A stretch of DNA of 64,000 nt, taken from assembly GCA_002839605.1 (NCBI GenBank), contig PGYK01000001.1, positions 429,106 through 493,105 on the forward strand. The letters are read 5' to 3'. Below the pieces are notes generated by a model that searched no databases, was not told where the DNA came from, and was given only the letters and a program-made list of their open reading frames with translations. Position numbers and translations under genes: made by a program. This document shows, piece by piece, positions 51,457-62,810 of this stretch. This DNA comes from Methanomicrobiales archaeon HGW-Methanomicrobiales-3. GTDB taxonomy: Archaea > Halobacteriota > Methanomicrobia > Methanomicrobiales > Methanospirillaceae. Position 1 is the first letter of the stretch; every line of letters starts with the position of its first letter.

Positions 51457-52416
51457 ATGGCAGAAGATGCGGCAGGTCATGACGGGGCAGGGGCTAAGGA
51501 GTCCCGCGAGAAGCTGGTCTTTATCGGCCTCTGCATGGATCTCTGTATCCTTATTCCGGAGATACTGGCTGTCATCCTCTCCGGCTCCGCGACCCTCCTC
51601 TCCGATGCCATCAAGTGTGCCAACGAGATGCTGGCAACATTCTTTGCCCTTCTGGTTATCCGGAGGATGAAGGCCGGCGGGAAATTCACGTACGATTACG
51701 GGATGGGAAAGTTCGAGACCTTAACCCGGCTCATCACCGGGGGCGTGATGGGGATCTCGCTCTGTATCCTGGTCCTCTTCACCGTCCACCGCCTCCTCAC
51801 CCCGGAGCCGTTTGTGATGACTGCGGCACTGATCGGTATCCCGCTCATGCTCTTTGCGAGCATTGTCGATTACCACCACTGGCAGAAATATTATCATCGG
51901 TCACGGGAGGATCCATCCCCCATCATGGAGGCGCAGTGGCGGCTCCGGCGGGCCAAGACCTTCTCCAACCTGCTGGTTCTCTTCGCGCTTGTCGTCTCGG
52001 TTCTGTTCGAGCACTACACTTGGGCTCACTACATCGACCCGATCGTCTCCTTTATCATCATCGGCTTCCTGCTCTTTGCAGGATACCGGGAGTTTTCCTC
52101 CTCTTTGCCGGACCTCTTTGACAAGACGCTTGATGAGGAACTCCAGATCGTCATCCTCCGGGAACTTGCCACTTCGTTCGAAAAGTACCACGATTTCCAT
52201 GGTGTCCGCTCGCGCCGGTCCGGCAGCAGGATCTATATCGAGATCTTTCTCGGGTTTGATCCCGATCAGAAGATGGGGGAGGTCCAGGCATTTGCGGCAT
52301 CCCTGAAACGGTCTCTTGAGAACGAGATCGCGGGCAGCGTGGTCTCCATTGTCTTGAGCCAGGAGGAGGAAGCGTTTCCTGCAAGCGAGAAGGACGACTC
52401 CCCGGAATCCTCGTAA
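51457..52416 (+). CDS. Cation diffusion facilitator (CDF) family metal transporter
   Basis: 319 residues. Six membrane helices occupy ~20-215, with LLSDAIKCANEMLATFFALL in helix 2 as the divergent SDxxxxxxx metal motif, and HYIDPIVSFIIIGFLLFA in helix 5. A cytoplasmic ferredoxin-like domain (~215-319) follows (RSRRSGSRIYIEIFLGF). It would export Zn2+, Mn2+ or Fe2+ in exchange for protons; the metal cannot be decided. Monocistronic, between gltX and the PadR operon. Confidence 0.85.
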   Translation: MAEDAAGHDGAGAKESREKLVFIGLCMDLCILIPEILAVILSGSATLLSDAIKCANEMLATFFALLVIRRMKAGGKFTYDYGMGKFETLTRLITGGVMGISLCILVLFTVHRLLTPEPFVMTAALIGIPLMLFASIVDYHHWQKYYHRSREDPSPIMEAQWRLRRAKTFSNLLVLFALVVSVLFEHYTWAHYIDPIVSFIIIGFLLFAGYREFSSSLPDLFDKTLDEELQIVILRELATSFEKYHDFHGVRSRRSGSRIYIEIFLGFDPDQKMGEVQAFAASLKRSLENEIAGSVVSIVLSQEEEAFPASEKDDSPESS

Positions 52417-52493
52417 TTCTTCACGTTCTGGTAAACGGGTTTTCCCTACACCGTCACTCCTTTTTTATAGCCCGGCACATCCCTCCGATTGTT

Positions 52494-52500
52494 TTATATA
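52494..52500 (+). promoter_or_regulatory. TATA element of the PadR operon
   Basis: TATATAA-type sequence within TTTTATATAATT, 23-29 bases before the first operator half-site. It would start transcription within the palindrome. Confidence 0.55.
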
Positions 52501-52522
52501 ATTCCCAATCCCAGCATTATTA

Positions 52523-52561
52523 GGTATCTTGTGATGCAAGATACCGTGTTAAGCACTTAAC
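52523..52561 (+). promoter_or_regulatory. Two adjacent palindromes, candidate PadR operators
   Basis: First: GGTATCTTG (52523-52531), TGATG, CAAGATACC (52537-52545), a perfect 9-base inverted repeat. Second: GTTAAG, CA, CTTAAC (52548-52561), a perfect 14-base palindrome. They cover the expected transcript start of the PadR operon, so a bound dimer would block initiation. Confidence 0.65.
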
Positions 52562-52592
52562 GCGCGGATGTCTGCCGGAAAATTTTAAGATC

Positions 52593-52634
52593 CCCCGGCA
52601 GCGGCAGGAAAAAACCAACACGCTGCTGCCGGGG
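52593..52634 (+). promoter_or_regulatory. Leader stem-loop of the PadR operon
   Basis: CCCCGGCAGC (52593-52602) pairs perfectly with GCTGCCGGGG (52625-52634). It lies in the ~140-base untranslated leader, 30 bases before the PadR ATG. Possibly affects transcript stability or elongation. Confidence 0.45.
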
Positions 52635-52665
52635 CACGGGCAGGCATTCCGACCAGGGAGATCCC

Positions 52666-52992
52666 ATGAATATACAGTTTAAAAAAGGCGTACTTGAGAT
52701 CTGCGTTCTCTCTGTTCTGGCACACAAGGACTGTTACGGGTACGAGCTGGTTGCCGAGATCTCCAAACGGATCGATATCTCGGAAGGAACCATCTACCCG
52801 CTGCTCCATCGCTTAAAAGACGAGGGGCATGTCACCACGTACCTGCAGGAATCGGCCGGTGGTCCACCGCGCAAGTATTACCGCCTGACCGAGAGCGGGA
52901 GGAATGAAGAGCATGAACAAAAAGAGGAATGGATGCGATTTGCGGCATCGGTAAATGCACTCCTTCTGGGGATGAACCATGCTGCAGACTGA
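52666..52992 (+). CDS. PadR-family transcriptional regulator
   Basis: 108 residues, typical small PadR. Residues 5-75 form the winged helix ([54 protein letters not shown]), with the usual LESxGxGPxRKYY-like wing. A short C-terminal helix serves dimerisation. It heads a six-gene operon and overlaps the HAAS gene by 14 bases, the arrangement of PadR-HAAS modules in bacteria. It probably represses its own promoter through the palindromes upstream. Confidence 0.92.
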   Translation: MNIQFKKGVLEICVLSVLAHKDCYGYELVAEISKRIDISEGTIYPLLHRLKDEGHVTTYLQESAGGPPRKYYRLTESGRNEEHEQKEEWMRFAASVNALLLGMNHAAD

Positions 52993-53572
52993 ATCAGAAT
53001 TTATCCGGGTTTTGAAAGACCGGCTGGAAGGCACGCTGGATCCGGCTGAGCTTGACGATATCATCTCCGATTACGCCGAGCACTTCCGGATCGGAAAGGA
53101 GAGCGGGCGCACCGATGAGGAGCTCTTTGGTTCGCTTGGTTCACCGGACGATATCGCCCGGGAGATACGGGCCATGCACCTGGTAAAGAGAGCAGAGAGC
53201 AATCGCTCGTGCAAAAACATCTTCCATGCGGTTGTGGCAACGCTCGGTCTCGGGCTCTTCAACCTCGTTGTCGTCCTCGCCCCGTTCCTCCTCCTCATCC
53301 TGATGCTCTTTGTCGTCCTGATGGTCGGAGTGGTCTTTACCCTTGTCGGGCCAGTCTCGCTCCTGTACGCGATCCTCCAGATCGCCGGGCTGCCTGCGCA
53401 TGCAATCTGGCTCAATCCGGTTGCCGGGTTCTTTATCGCAACCGGCATTACCACGCTCGGACTTCTCATGCTCATCGGCGATTACTACCTTGCCCGGTTC
53501 TTCTATCGTGCAGGAATCCGGTATCTCAAGTGGAACATCAGTGTCATCACCGGCACGGAGGAGAATCCATGA
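52979..53572 (+). CDS. HAAS/DUF1700-domain membrane protein
   Basis: 197 residues. The N-terminal ~65 residues are the HAAS signalling domain ([40 protein letters not shown] with [11 protein letters not shown]), typical of proteins encoded next to PadR regulators. Three or four membrane helices follow ([20 protein letters not shown] and on). It may sense envelope state and transmit it to PadR. Overlaps both neighbours; the next ATG lies in its stop codon. Confidence 0.88.
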   Translation: MLQTESEFIRVLKDRLEGTLDPAELDDIISDYAEHFRIGKESGRTDEELFGSLGSPDDIAREIRAMHLVKRAESNRSCKNIFHAVVATLGLGLFNLVVVLAPFLLLILMLFVVLMVGVVFTLVGPVSLLYAILQIAGLPAHAIWLNPVAGFFIATGITTLGLLMLIGDYYLARFFYRAGIRYLKWNISVITGTEENP

Positions 53573-54417
53573 ACAAAAAAGAACTCCCATCCGATGACCA
53601 GTTCGCCTGTCTCATCGGGCGTCTCAACCTCTCCTCCCTCACCGGGGCGAAGATCATTCTCTGGCTTGTTGCAATCACGGTTGTCTCGTTTGCCATCGGG
53701 TTTGGCATCCTTGCCATTACCGGAGATCTCTCCCCCTCAGCAGGACACCGGGGTTCTCCCTTCATTGCGAGCGCTATGGTGAGTCCCAACACGACGGTGT
53801 TTGCCCTTGACCGCTCAACGGCAGGCGCTGTCCGGATCACGATGGGGGCCGGGGAACTCACCGTGCATGGCGGTGCACCGGCCGGCACTCTCATGGAATC
53901 GCGTGTCTTCAGTACGGCACCGGAATGGCAACCAGAGTACCTCCAGTCCACGAATGGCACGGTCATGACCGTTTCCATGACCGATCCCGGCCACACCGGC
54001 AAAGAATGGTTCTCCGTGGATTCGCCAAATGTGTGGGAGGTGGCACTGGCAGAAGATGCCCCCATCAGCCTTGATGCGAAGCTCGGAGCCGGCGACTGTA
54101 CCCTCACGCTCGGGACCCTCAACCTCACCGGCCTCTCGCTCAATACCGGCGCCGGTGAGACACTGGTCGACCTTGGCGGGTACCGCGGGGAAGTCTTCTC
54201 CGGTACCATCCACCAGGGTGTTGGCGATCTCACCGTCCGGATACCGCGGGAGAGCAACACCCGCATCGTCATCAACCAGGGGATCGGCGATCTCGAGACC
54301 CGCGGGCTGGTACCAACGGGTAACGCGTACACAACACCACACTTCAACCCGGCTGGGGCAAACACGGAAATCTTCATCCATCAGGGTGTTGGCGATATCC
54401 TGGTCGAGGCAATCTGA
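53569..54417 (+). CDS. Membrane-anchored beta-repeat protein (DUF4097/toast-rack-like)
   Basis: 282 residues from ATG 53569. One membrane helix (~28-49, GAKIILWLVAITVVSFAIGF) with a short cytoplasmic tail. Residues ~80-282 are a repetitive beta solenoid: TMGAGELTVHG, NTGAGETLVDL, HQGVGDLTVRI, NQGIGDLETRG and HQGVGDILVEA, the G-x-G-D/E-L pattern of toast-rack/LiaG-like adhesin domains. In bacteria these sit with PadR-HAAS genes and respond to envelope stress. Here the extracellular face would carry the solenoid. Confidence 0.82.
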   Translation: MNKKELPSDDQFACLIGRLNLSSLTGAKIILWLVAITVVSFAIGFGILAITGDLSPSAGHRGSPFIASAMVSPNTTVFALDRSTAGAVRITMGAGELTVHGGAPAGTLMESRVFSTAPEWQPEYLQSTNGTVMTVSMTDPGHTGKEWFSVDSPNVWEVALAEDAPISLDAKLGAGDCTLTLGTLNLTGLSLNTGAGETLVDLGGYRGEVFSGTIHQGVGDLTVRIPRESNTRIVINQGIGDLETRGLVPTGNAYTTPHFNPAGANTEIFIHQGVGDILVEAI

Positions 54418-54437
54418 ATACTCTATAGGAAAACATC

Positions 54438-55703
54438 ATGAAACTCAGCACAGTACTCCTCTTCATTGCGGCATTTGCCCTCGTCGCACTTGCCGTTCCC
54501 CCTGTCCATGCGGCAGATGCACCGACCGTGACCATCACCGACTACAAGGTGAGCCCGTCCGTCCTGATGCCGGACAGCATCGGAACTATCACCATCACGG
54601 TGAAGAACACCGCTTCGAGCGCGTCCGTGAGCGAAAAATCCGGCCAGCTCTCAACGGACTCCTATGCCACGGTCAGGACCACCGATGTTGGCGTGAATAT
54701 CGAGAACGTCCGGCTCGAAGGCAACGGGATCACGGTTCTCTCGGATGATTTTGCCCGCGTGGGTGCAATCGGCCCGGGCCAGTCCCTCCAGTTCACCTTC
54801 TCCATCCAGGCGCCGCAGGCAAGCGGGATCTACTACCCGCAGGTCTGCATTGATGCAACGGGCGGCAAGAGTATGAAATACCCGGTGCCGGTGAATGTCA
54901 ACACCGCGCTCGGTATCCAGAAGAGCGCGATCCTCATCATGGACAGCACGCTCACCGGCAGCCAGAACCCGGGTGACGAGATCCCGGTCACCATCACGGT
55001 TACGAACGCAGGCATGATGCTTGCGGACGACGTGACGCTGAAGATCGAGAATGTCAGCGCAACCGTGGCACCGAAAGGCGCCGACCTGTATCACCTCGGG
55101 ACGATCCCGGCCGGCGGGCAGAAGACCGTCGACCTCGTCCTCATCTCGGACAAGAAGACCCCTTCGGGGCTTGCACGGATCCCGGCCACCCTTCGTTACA
55201 ACGCGATGGACGGCACTCCGACAACGCAGCTTTCGAGCATCGACATCCTCTTCAAAGGGAAAGCCGAGCTCGGCTTTGTCACCGTTGACACGAGCCCCGC
55301 CCGTCTGACTGAGGGCACGCCCTTCGATCTCACGATCCGGGTGGAGAACACCGGCACCGGTGAGGCCAAGCAGGTCTCGGCCACCATCGACCTGCCCGTT
55401 GAGGGCAAGAAGGAAGCCTTCATCGGCAAGATCAAGCCCGGCAATGACGCGCCGGTCATCTTCCTCTTAGAAGGCGCACCCGCGGGCAACCACCCCTACA
55501 CCCTCACGATCCAGTACACCGACGACATGGGCGACCACACCATGACCCGGGATATGAACCTCCGCGTGCCCCCGACCGACCGCACCGGCGACCTCATCAT
55601 CCTCTTCATCGTGCTCGTGCTCATCGGGTTTGTCGGCTACCGCTACTGGTATCTCCCGAAGATTAACGGTGACGGGAAGTTCCCATGGGAAAGAAAGAAC
55701 TAA
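54438..55703 (+). CDS. COG1361-type surface protein with CARDB-like repeats and C-terminal membrane anchor
   Basis: 421 residues. Signal peptide (LLFIAAFALVALAVPPVHA), then three or so Ig/CARDB-like domains (for example TITVKNTASSASVSEKSGQL, VTITVTNAGMMLADDVTLKI, LTIRVENTGTGEAKQVSATI), and a C-terminal helix (DLIILFIVLVLIGFVGYRYW). It is held outside the cell, membrane-bound. The position directly before the permease suggests it is the extracellular component of the exporter. Its end overlaps the permease start by 19 bases. Confidence 0.87.
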   Translation: MKLSTVLLFIAAFALVALAVPPVHAADAPTVTITDYKVSPSVLMPDSIGTITITVKNTASSASVSEKSGQLSTDSYATVRTTDVGVNIENVRLEGNGITVLSDDFARVGAIGPGQSLQFTFSIQAPQASGIYYPQVCIDATGGKSMKYPVPVNVNTALGIQKSAILIMDSTLTGSQNPGDEIPVTITVTNAGMMLADDVTLKIENVSATVAPKGADLYHLGTIPAGGQKTVDLVLISDKKTPSGLARIPATLRYNAMDGTPTTQLSSIDILFKGKAELGFVTVDTSPARLTEGTPFDLTIRVENTGTGEAKQVSATIDLPVEGKKEAFIGKIKPGNDAPVIFLLEGAPAGNHPYTLTIQYTDDMGDHTMTRDMNLRVPPTDRTGDLIILFIVLVLIGFVGYRYWYLPKINGDGKFPWERKN

Positions 55704-56899
55704 AGGTTGCGTTCCTGCTCGCCCTGCGGTCGCTCCAGCGGGGCAGCCGGTCGAGCGTGGTTTTGACCGTGCTCATCATCGCGATGTGCTTCACCAACAT
55801 GATCTTCCTCCCCGGTCTCTTCAACGGGATCGGGCAGGGGATCATCACGCAGGTCGTGGATTATGAGGTCGGGAACGTGCTGGTCGGGTCGAAGACCGGC
55901 GAACAGTATGTCACCGATCTCGATGCAACCCTTGACCTCATCAACGGTATGCCGGGGGTGGATCGGGCAACGCCCCACTTCTCCAAAGGGGCGACCCTGA
56001 AGTACCGCCAGCGTGTGCTGGGTGTTTCTGTTAAAGCGATCAAGCCCGGGGACGAGAAGTTCGTCTCGCCCCTGTACACCAAGATGGTTGCCGGCAGTTA
56101 CCTGGGCGAGGACGATACCGGGGAGGTTATCATCGGCCAGCCTGTGGCAGGCGACGCCACCATCAAGGCAGAAGACGAGTTCCAGGCCTCGCTCGGTGGT
56201 GTCCGGGTCGGCGACTCGATCACGTTCGAGTACCCCAACGGCTACACGAAGGACTACCGGGTCAAGGGCATCTACTTTACCGGCTGGAGCTCGGCGGACA
56301 ACAATGTCTTTGTGAGCTGGTCGGACATGGAGCAGGTGGAAGGCAAGCCCCTCGACTACGCGGACTATATCACGGTCAAGGCAAAGCCCGGCTATGACGA
56401 GAAGTTCATCAAGGATGAACTGCTGCAGTATGGTGTCCCCGGGTATGTCCAGACCACGGGCGACCTCCTCGAGAAGAGCATGGGAAAGGTGCTCCAGAGC
56501 TTTGCGATCATCAACATGGTCTCGTTGATTGTCGGGGTCATCATCACGACCGTCGTGCTCTTCATCGTCATCACCATCAAGACGATCAACAGCCGCCGGC
56601 AGATCGGGATCCTGAAAGCGATCGGGGTGGACAAGGAGGTTATCATGCACAACTACGGGTTCCAGGTTATCATCATGGCACTGCTCGGGATCTTCTTCGG
56701 GGTCATCCTCACCGCGCTCATGGGAGTCTACCTCGCGGCCAACCCCATCGTGACCCCCGAATGGTCAGCAACCCTGTACCTGACGCCGATGGACTATATC
56801 ACCAATGCCCTGATTCTCTTCTTTGCAGCGGTGGTGGCCGGTTACGTGCCGGCGTACCAGGTCTCGCGCGAGGACATCCAGACAGCCATGAGGGCCTGA
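55685..56899 (+). CDS. ABC transporter permease, MacB/FtsX-type
   Basis: 404 residues. N-terminal helix (VVLTVLIIAMCFTNMIFLPG), a large extracellular MacB-like core (~50-265) and three C-terminal helices with IKTINSRRQIGILKAIGVDK, the FtsX-domain cytoplasmic loop that contacts the ATPase. Type VII ABC systems of this sort use ATP to move envelope substrates or transmit force, not classical import. Partner ATPase follows in one base. Confidence 0.92.
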   Translation: MGKKELKVAFLLALRSLQRGSRSSVVLTVLIIAMCFTNMIFLPGLFNGIGQGIITQVVDYEVGNVLVGSKTGEQYVTDLDATLDLINGMPGVDRATPHFSKGATLKYRQRVLGVSVKAIKPGDEKFVSPLYTKMVAGSYLGEDDTGEVIIGQPVAGDATIKAEDEFQASLGGVRVGDSITFEYPNGYTKDYRVKGIYFTGWSSADNNVFVSWSDMEQVEGKPLDYADYITVKAKPGYDEKFIKDELLQYGVPGYVQTTGDLLEKSMGKVLQSFAIINMVSLIVGVIITTVVLFIVITIKTINSRRQIGILKAIGVDKEVIMHNYGFQVIIMALLGIFFGVILTALMGVYLAANPIVTPEWSATLYLTPMDYITNALILFFAAVVAGYVPAYQVSREDIQTAMRA

Positions 56900-56900
56900 T

Positions 56901-57602
56901 ATGATCCGGATCGACAATCTCAAAAAACTCTACCACATGGGGACCGTCGAGGTACGGGCGCTCGATGGGGTGACGCTCGATATCGCGAAGGGCGAGTTCC
57001 TCGGGATCATGGGGGCGAGCGGGAGCGGCAAGACCACGCTTCTGCACATGCTCGGCCTGCTCGATGAGCCCAGCTCGGGTTCCATTCTCCTCGACAATAC
57101 CGATGTCGGGAAGCTCACCGATTACGAGAAGACGATGTTCCGGCTCTACAAGCTCGGGTATGTCTTCCAGGACTACGCGCTTGTCCCCGACCTGACGGTG
57201 ATGGAGAATGTCTCGCTGCCAGCCATGCTCCGGAAGGACCGCGACGAGGAGCAGATCAAGGCGGACAGCTACGAGATTCTCCAGAAGATCGGGCTGTGCG
57301 ACCGGCGCGACCACCTGCCCCGCGAGCTCTCGGGCGGCCAGCAGCAGCGCGTCAGCATTGCCCGGGCCATGGTGAACAAGCCCGATATCCTCTTTGCCGA
57401 TGAGCCGTGCGCCAACCTCGATTCCGAGAACTCCCGGATGGTGCTTGAGCTCTTCCGCGAGATCAACGAGGAGTTCCGGCAGACCATCGTGATGGTCTCG
57501 CACGAGGACTGGCACAAGGAGTACTTCCACCGGATCATCCGGCTCAAAGATGGCAAAGTGGTGAGCGACGGGGTTAACGGGAATGGGGAGAAGGCAGGAT
57601 AA
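56901..57602 (+). CDS. ABC transporter ATPase, MacB/LolD-type
   Basis: 233 residues. Walker A GASGSGKTT, Q loop GYVFQDYALVPDLT, signature LSGGQQQRVSIARAM, Walker B ILFADEPCANLD and the H loop in VMVSHEDWHK are all intact. It powers the permease encoded just upstream. Last gene of the PadR operon; a T8 run follows. Confidence 0.95.
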   Translation: MIRIDNLKKLYHMGTVEVRALDGVTLDIAKGEFLGIMGASGSGKTTLLHMLGLLDEPSSGSILLDNTDVGKLTDYEKTMFRLYKLGYVFQDYALVPDLTVMENVSLPAMLRKDRDEEQIKADSYEILQKIGLCDRRDHLPRELSGGQQQRVSIARAMVNKPDILFADEPCANLDSENSRMVLELFREINEEFRQTIVMVSHEDWHKEYFHRIIRLKDGKVVSDGVNGNGEKAG

Positions 57603-57614
57603 TTTTCCGATCCC

Positions 57615-57623
57615 CTTTTTTTT
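57615..57623 (+). terminator. Oligo-T terminator of the PadR-ABC operon
   Basis: CCCC followed by eight T and AAG, about a dozen bases after the ATPase stop. Confidence 0.6.
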
Positions 57624-57839
57624 AAGAACTGGTGCACGGTAAAAACCTGGAACGCTCCCGGGCTTTGGCTCGCTCAGGTGGCGCCCCACATGCGATGAAG
57701 ACACAATTACCGGTGTGATTGTTTTTTGAAGCTCTGGTGTGCCTCCCCCACTGGGGAGAGAGGGGGCACCCTCACAATTCCCCAAAAGGACACTGTGGGA
57801 ATGATTTCCCATGAATAACAGATTTCCAGAAGTATAGAT

Positions 57840-57861
57840 TATGGGGGCTGATGCCCCCATA
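57840..57861. repeat. Hairpin TATGGGGGC-TGAT-GCCCCCATA
   Basis: Perfect nine-pair stem with a four-base loop. Confidence 0.6.
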
Positions 57862-57878
57862 CCCCCTTGGAGATTACT

Positions 57879-57912
57879 GCCGCCGCCCCCGCGGGGGCGC
57901 TCCCGCGGCGGC
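57879..57912. repeat. Compound GC-only hairpin
   Basis: Outer GCCGCCGC (57879-57886) with GCGGCGGC (57905-57912), inner CCCCC (57886-57890) with GGGGG (57893-57897). Nearly all bases are G or C. Confidence 0.55.
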
Positions 57913-58423
57913 CTCAATTCGGGTTCATATCATACCCGGTAATCCACCCCACCATCCCGTACCGAGTCCCTTGGGCGGGGGACCCACCAAGGAAAAAAGG
58001 GGGTGTTTTTTTCATAGTTCGGGTGCGAACTCGCGTTCATGTGCGTTTCCCATGAAAAAATTCGCCATGTTCCTCTGTCCGAGTGTCCTGCTTGCACGCC
58101 ATATTGGGCACAATCGCAACCGCAGCCCGACCATTGCGCGGGCGCTCTCGGGGCCTTGCCGCCCCCATAAGGAGTGCAAGGATGCGGGCGAGGACGTTAT
58201 TTTTCTGCATATTTTCATCTTTCTGATGTGAACCTAATCGGTTCATGTCTGTTTCTCCAGAGCATTTTTTCACGGTCTGGTATAACCACCCATAACGCCC
58301 GTGCGCCCCGTCCCCCTGTTATGGGGGCATGGGTGGCGCTGGAGAGCGACCCTCCCCTCACGAAACCGGAAGACAGCCCGAGCTCTTTTCTCATCCGGCG
58401 CAAGAGAATGTACAAGAACTTCC

Positions 58424-59101
58424 ATGCCGCCCGCCATTAAGATCGAGAAGATCGTCCGTTCCCGCCGTCGCTCCATCGCGCTCGAAGTGACCCCACAGGC
58501 GACCCTGATCGTCCGCGCCCCGCACCGCGTGCCGCAGGCGCACATCGACACGCTCATCCGGGAGAAGAGTGCCTGGATCCACAGGAAGTTCGCTGAGGTG
58601 AAGCAGCGGCCGCAGGCGATCGTCCACCAGTACGGGGAGGGGGAGGTCTTCTGGTTTCTTGGCCGGCAGTACCCGCTCCAGTACGTTGATGATGGGAGGA
58701 CTACCATCGGGCGCACCGACCGGCTGCTGGTCCCGCGTGCTTTCCACCCGGAGGTCCGGCTCCACATCCGGCGCTGGTATGTGCAGGAGGCGGCATCGGA
58801 AATTGGCTCGCGGTGCATGTACTTCTCGATGATGACCGGCTACTCGCCCGCATCGGTACGGATCTCGGACGCGAAGCAGCGCTGGGGCTCCTGCACCAGC
58901 CGGGGCGGGCTCAACTTCAGCTGGCGGCTGATCCAGGCGCCGCTTGAGATCGTGGATTACGTGATCGTTCACGAGCTCGTCCACCTCCGGCAGATGGACC
59001 ATTCGCCGCTCTTCTGGAAGAAGGTGGAAGGGCTGATGCCGGACTATGAGCGACGGCGGCAGTGGCTTAAGGAGAACGAGCGGCTGCTGCGGGTGGAGTG
59101 A
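58424..59101 (+). CDS. YgjP-like (M48/DUF45) zinc metallopeptidase
   Basis: 225 residues from ATG 58424. Active-site HELVH at 183-187 and a third ligand H193 in MDHSPLFW. KIEKIVRSRRRSIALEVTP and RWGSCTSRGGLNFSWRLI complete the YgjP/SprT-related signature. Such cytosolic metallopeptidases often lie beside restriction or repair genes; a shorter paralogue is at 59640, near the restriction operon. Substrate unknown. No clear ribosome-binding site; ACTTCC precedes the ATG. Confidence 0.88.
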   Translation: MPPAIKIEKIVRSRRRSIALEVTPQATLIVRAPHRVPQAHIDTLIREKSAWIHRKFAEVKQRPQAIVHQYGEGEVFWFLGRQYPLQYVDDGRTTIGRTDRLLVPRAFHPEVRLHIRRWYVQEAASEIGSRCMYFSMMTGYSPASVRISDAKQRWGSCTSRGGLNFSWRLIQAPLEIVDYVIVHELVHLRQMDHSPLFWKKVEGLMPDYERRRQWLKENERLLRVE

Positions 59102-59119
59102 GGGGGGCGGATTTTTTGG

Positions 59120-59545
59120 GGGGCCGGATCGTGATTGAGATTTGAAAAGTGAATCGTGATTAAAAAAGAAAAACCGGATCGTGATTGATCCGGATCGGTT
59201 TTTCAATCGCAATCGTGATCGCGTTTGATTTTTCAAAATTAAAGTCTGCTTGAAATTTTTCAATCAAAGTCTGCTCAAAAAATTTTAATCAAGGTGTGGT
59301 TGTGAAAAGTTAAGTGGATCTGTATGAGCCGGATTTGCCGGTTCACGCCGGAAGCGGTGCTCTGTAAATCTGTTTTTAATCAAAGGTCGCTTGAAATTTT
59401 TCAATCAAGGTCTGCTGAAAAATTTTCAATCAGGGTTTGATTGAAATGTGAAAACCGGATCGTGATTTTTTTTTGAAAGGATTTGATCGCGATCGTGATC
59501 GCGTTTGAAATTCCTAAATCAAAGTCTGGTTGGAAGATGAAGGCA
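59120..59545. repeat. AT-rich degenerate repeat tract
   Basis: The 540-base gap 59102-59639 holds no supported gene but two interleaved repeat families. One, about 26 bases, has the core TTGAAATTTTTCAATCAAAG with GTCTGCT after it; versions occur near 59229, 59250, 59390, 59420 and 59510, several arms palindromic (TTGAAA/TTTCAA). The other, (C)CGGATCGTGATTG and ATCGTGATCGCGTTTGA, occurs near 59124, 59174, 59212, 59455 and 59492. Spacing is irregular, so it is not CRISPR. Many GATC sites are included. Confidence 0.6.
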
Positions 59546-59639
59546 GGACTTTATGGATCCGGTATTGCTTTTCTGAACGTAATTGGAACTGAGGAAAATC
59601 CCAAGGATCTTGTCAGACAGATCAGATCCCACGTACCTG

Positions 59640-59905
59640 CTATTCTGCACTTCCCGTATAGGCTTTGAGCAGGGCCTTGAACATCTTGCCGTGATTGGGA
59701 TATTTTAGATGCAGGAGCTCGTGAACGATGATTCGTGTTCGTTGGTTTTTCGGCTGCCTGAGCAGTGCGCGATCGAATGTCAACCGCCCACGGCTGGAGC
59801 AGCTTGCCCATTTTGTCTTCATCTTCCGGATATGGATTTCTCTGACTTCGACATTGCAGGTTTCCGCCCATTGGAGGACCGATTGTTTGAATGACTCTGC
59901 TGTAA

Positions 59906-59909
<4 letters not shown>
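59640..59909 (-). CDS. Short YgjP-like metallopeptidase in the restriction operon
   Basis: 89 residues, about 40% of the length of YgjP. It keeps the zinc site, HELLH (63-67) and H73 in YPNHGKMF, and the preceding KTKWASCSSRGRLTFDRAL. The N-terminal half of the longer proteins is absent. Its ATG overlaps the hsdR stop by four bases, so it belongs to the restriction operon. Small metallopeptidases of this kind are often found with type I R subunits and may regulate their turnover. That function is inference. Confidence 0.85.
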
Positions 59910-62806
<2,897 letters not shown>

Positions 62807-62810
62807 GAAT

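Larger units (their letters stand above)
57624..58423. other. Noncoding hairpin-rich spacer of ~800 bases
   Basis: No gene is supported; open frames here are short, on both strands, and lack ribosome-binding sites or recognisable domains. It contains four clear hairpins: CTCCCC/GGGGAG (57743-57758), TATGGGGGC/GCCCCCATA (57840-57861), a GCCGCCGC/GCGGCGGC stem with an inner CCCCC/GGGGG (57879-57912), and TGAACC/GGTTCA (58229-58245). A further CCACCCAT/ATGGGTGG pair (58286-58336) encloses CCCCCT/TATGGGGGC-like arms. It may be a degenerate mobile element or a cluster of structured RNAs. Confidence 0.6.

Noticed and set aside
56799..57917. 372-codon minus-strand open frame opposite the ABC ATPase
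   Set aside because: Antisense to the intact ATPase with all motifs; the extra part is the hairpin spacer.
58037..58231. Minus-strand short open frame in the hairpin spacer with basic, Ala/Arg-rich product
   Set aside because: No ribosome-binding site, unusual composition and location in a structured noncoding stretch.
59120..59545. Repeat tract considered as a CRISPR array
   Set aside because: Units are degenerate, irregularly spaced and not separated by unique spacers of constant length; no cas genes are in the window.
59483..59668. 61-codon plus-strand frame entering the metallopeptidase gene end
   Set aside because: Its first part is repeat sequence; the segment after residue 20 shows no family and overlaps the end of the opposite gene.
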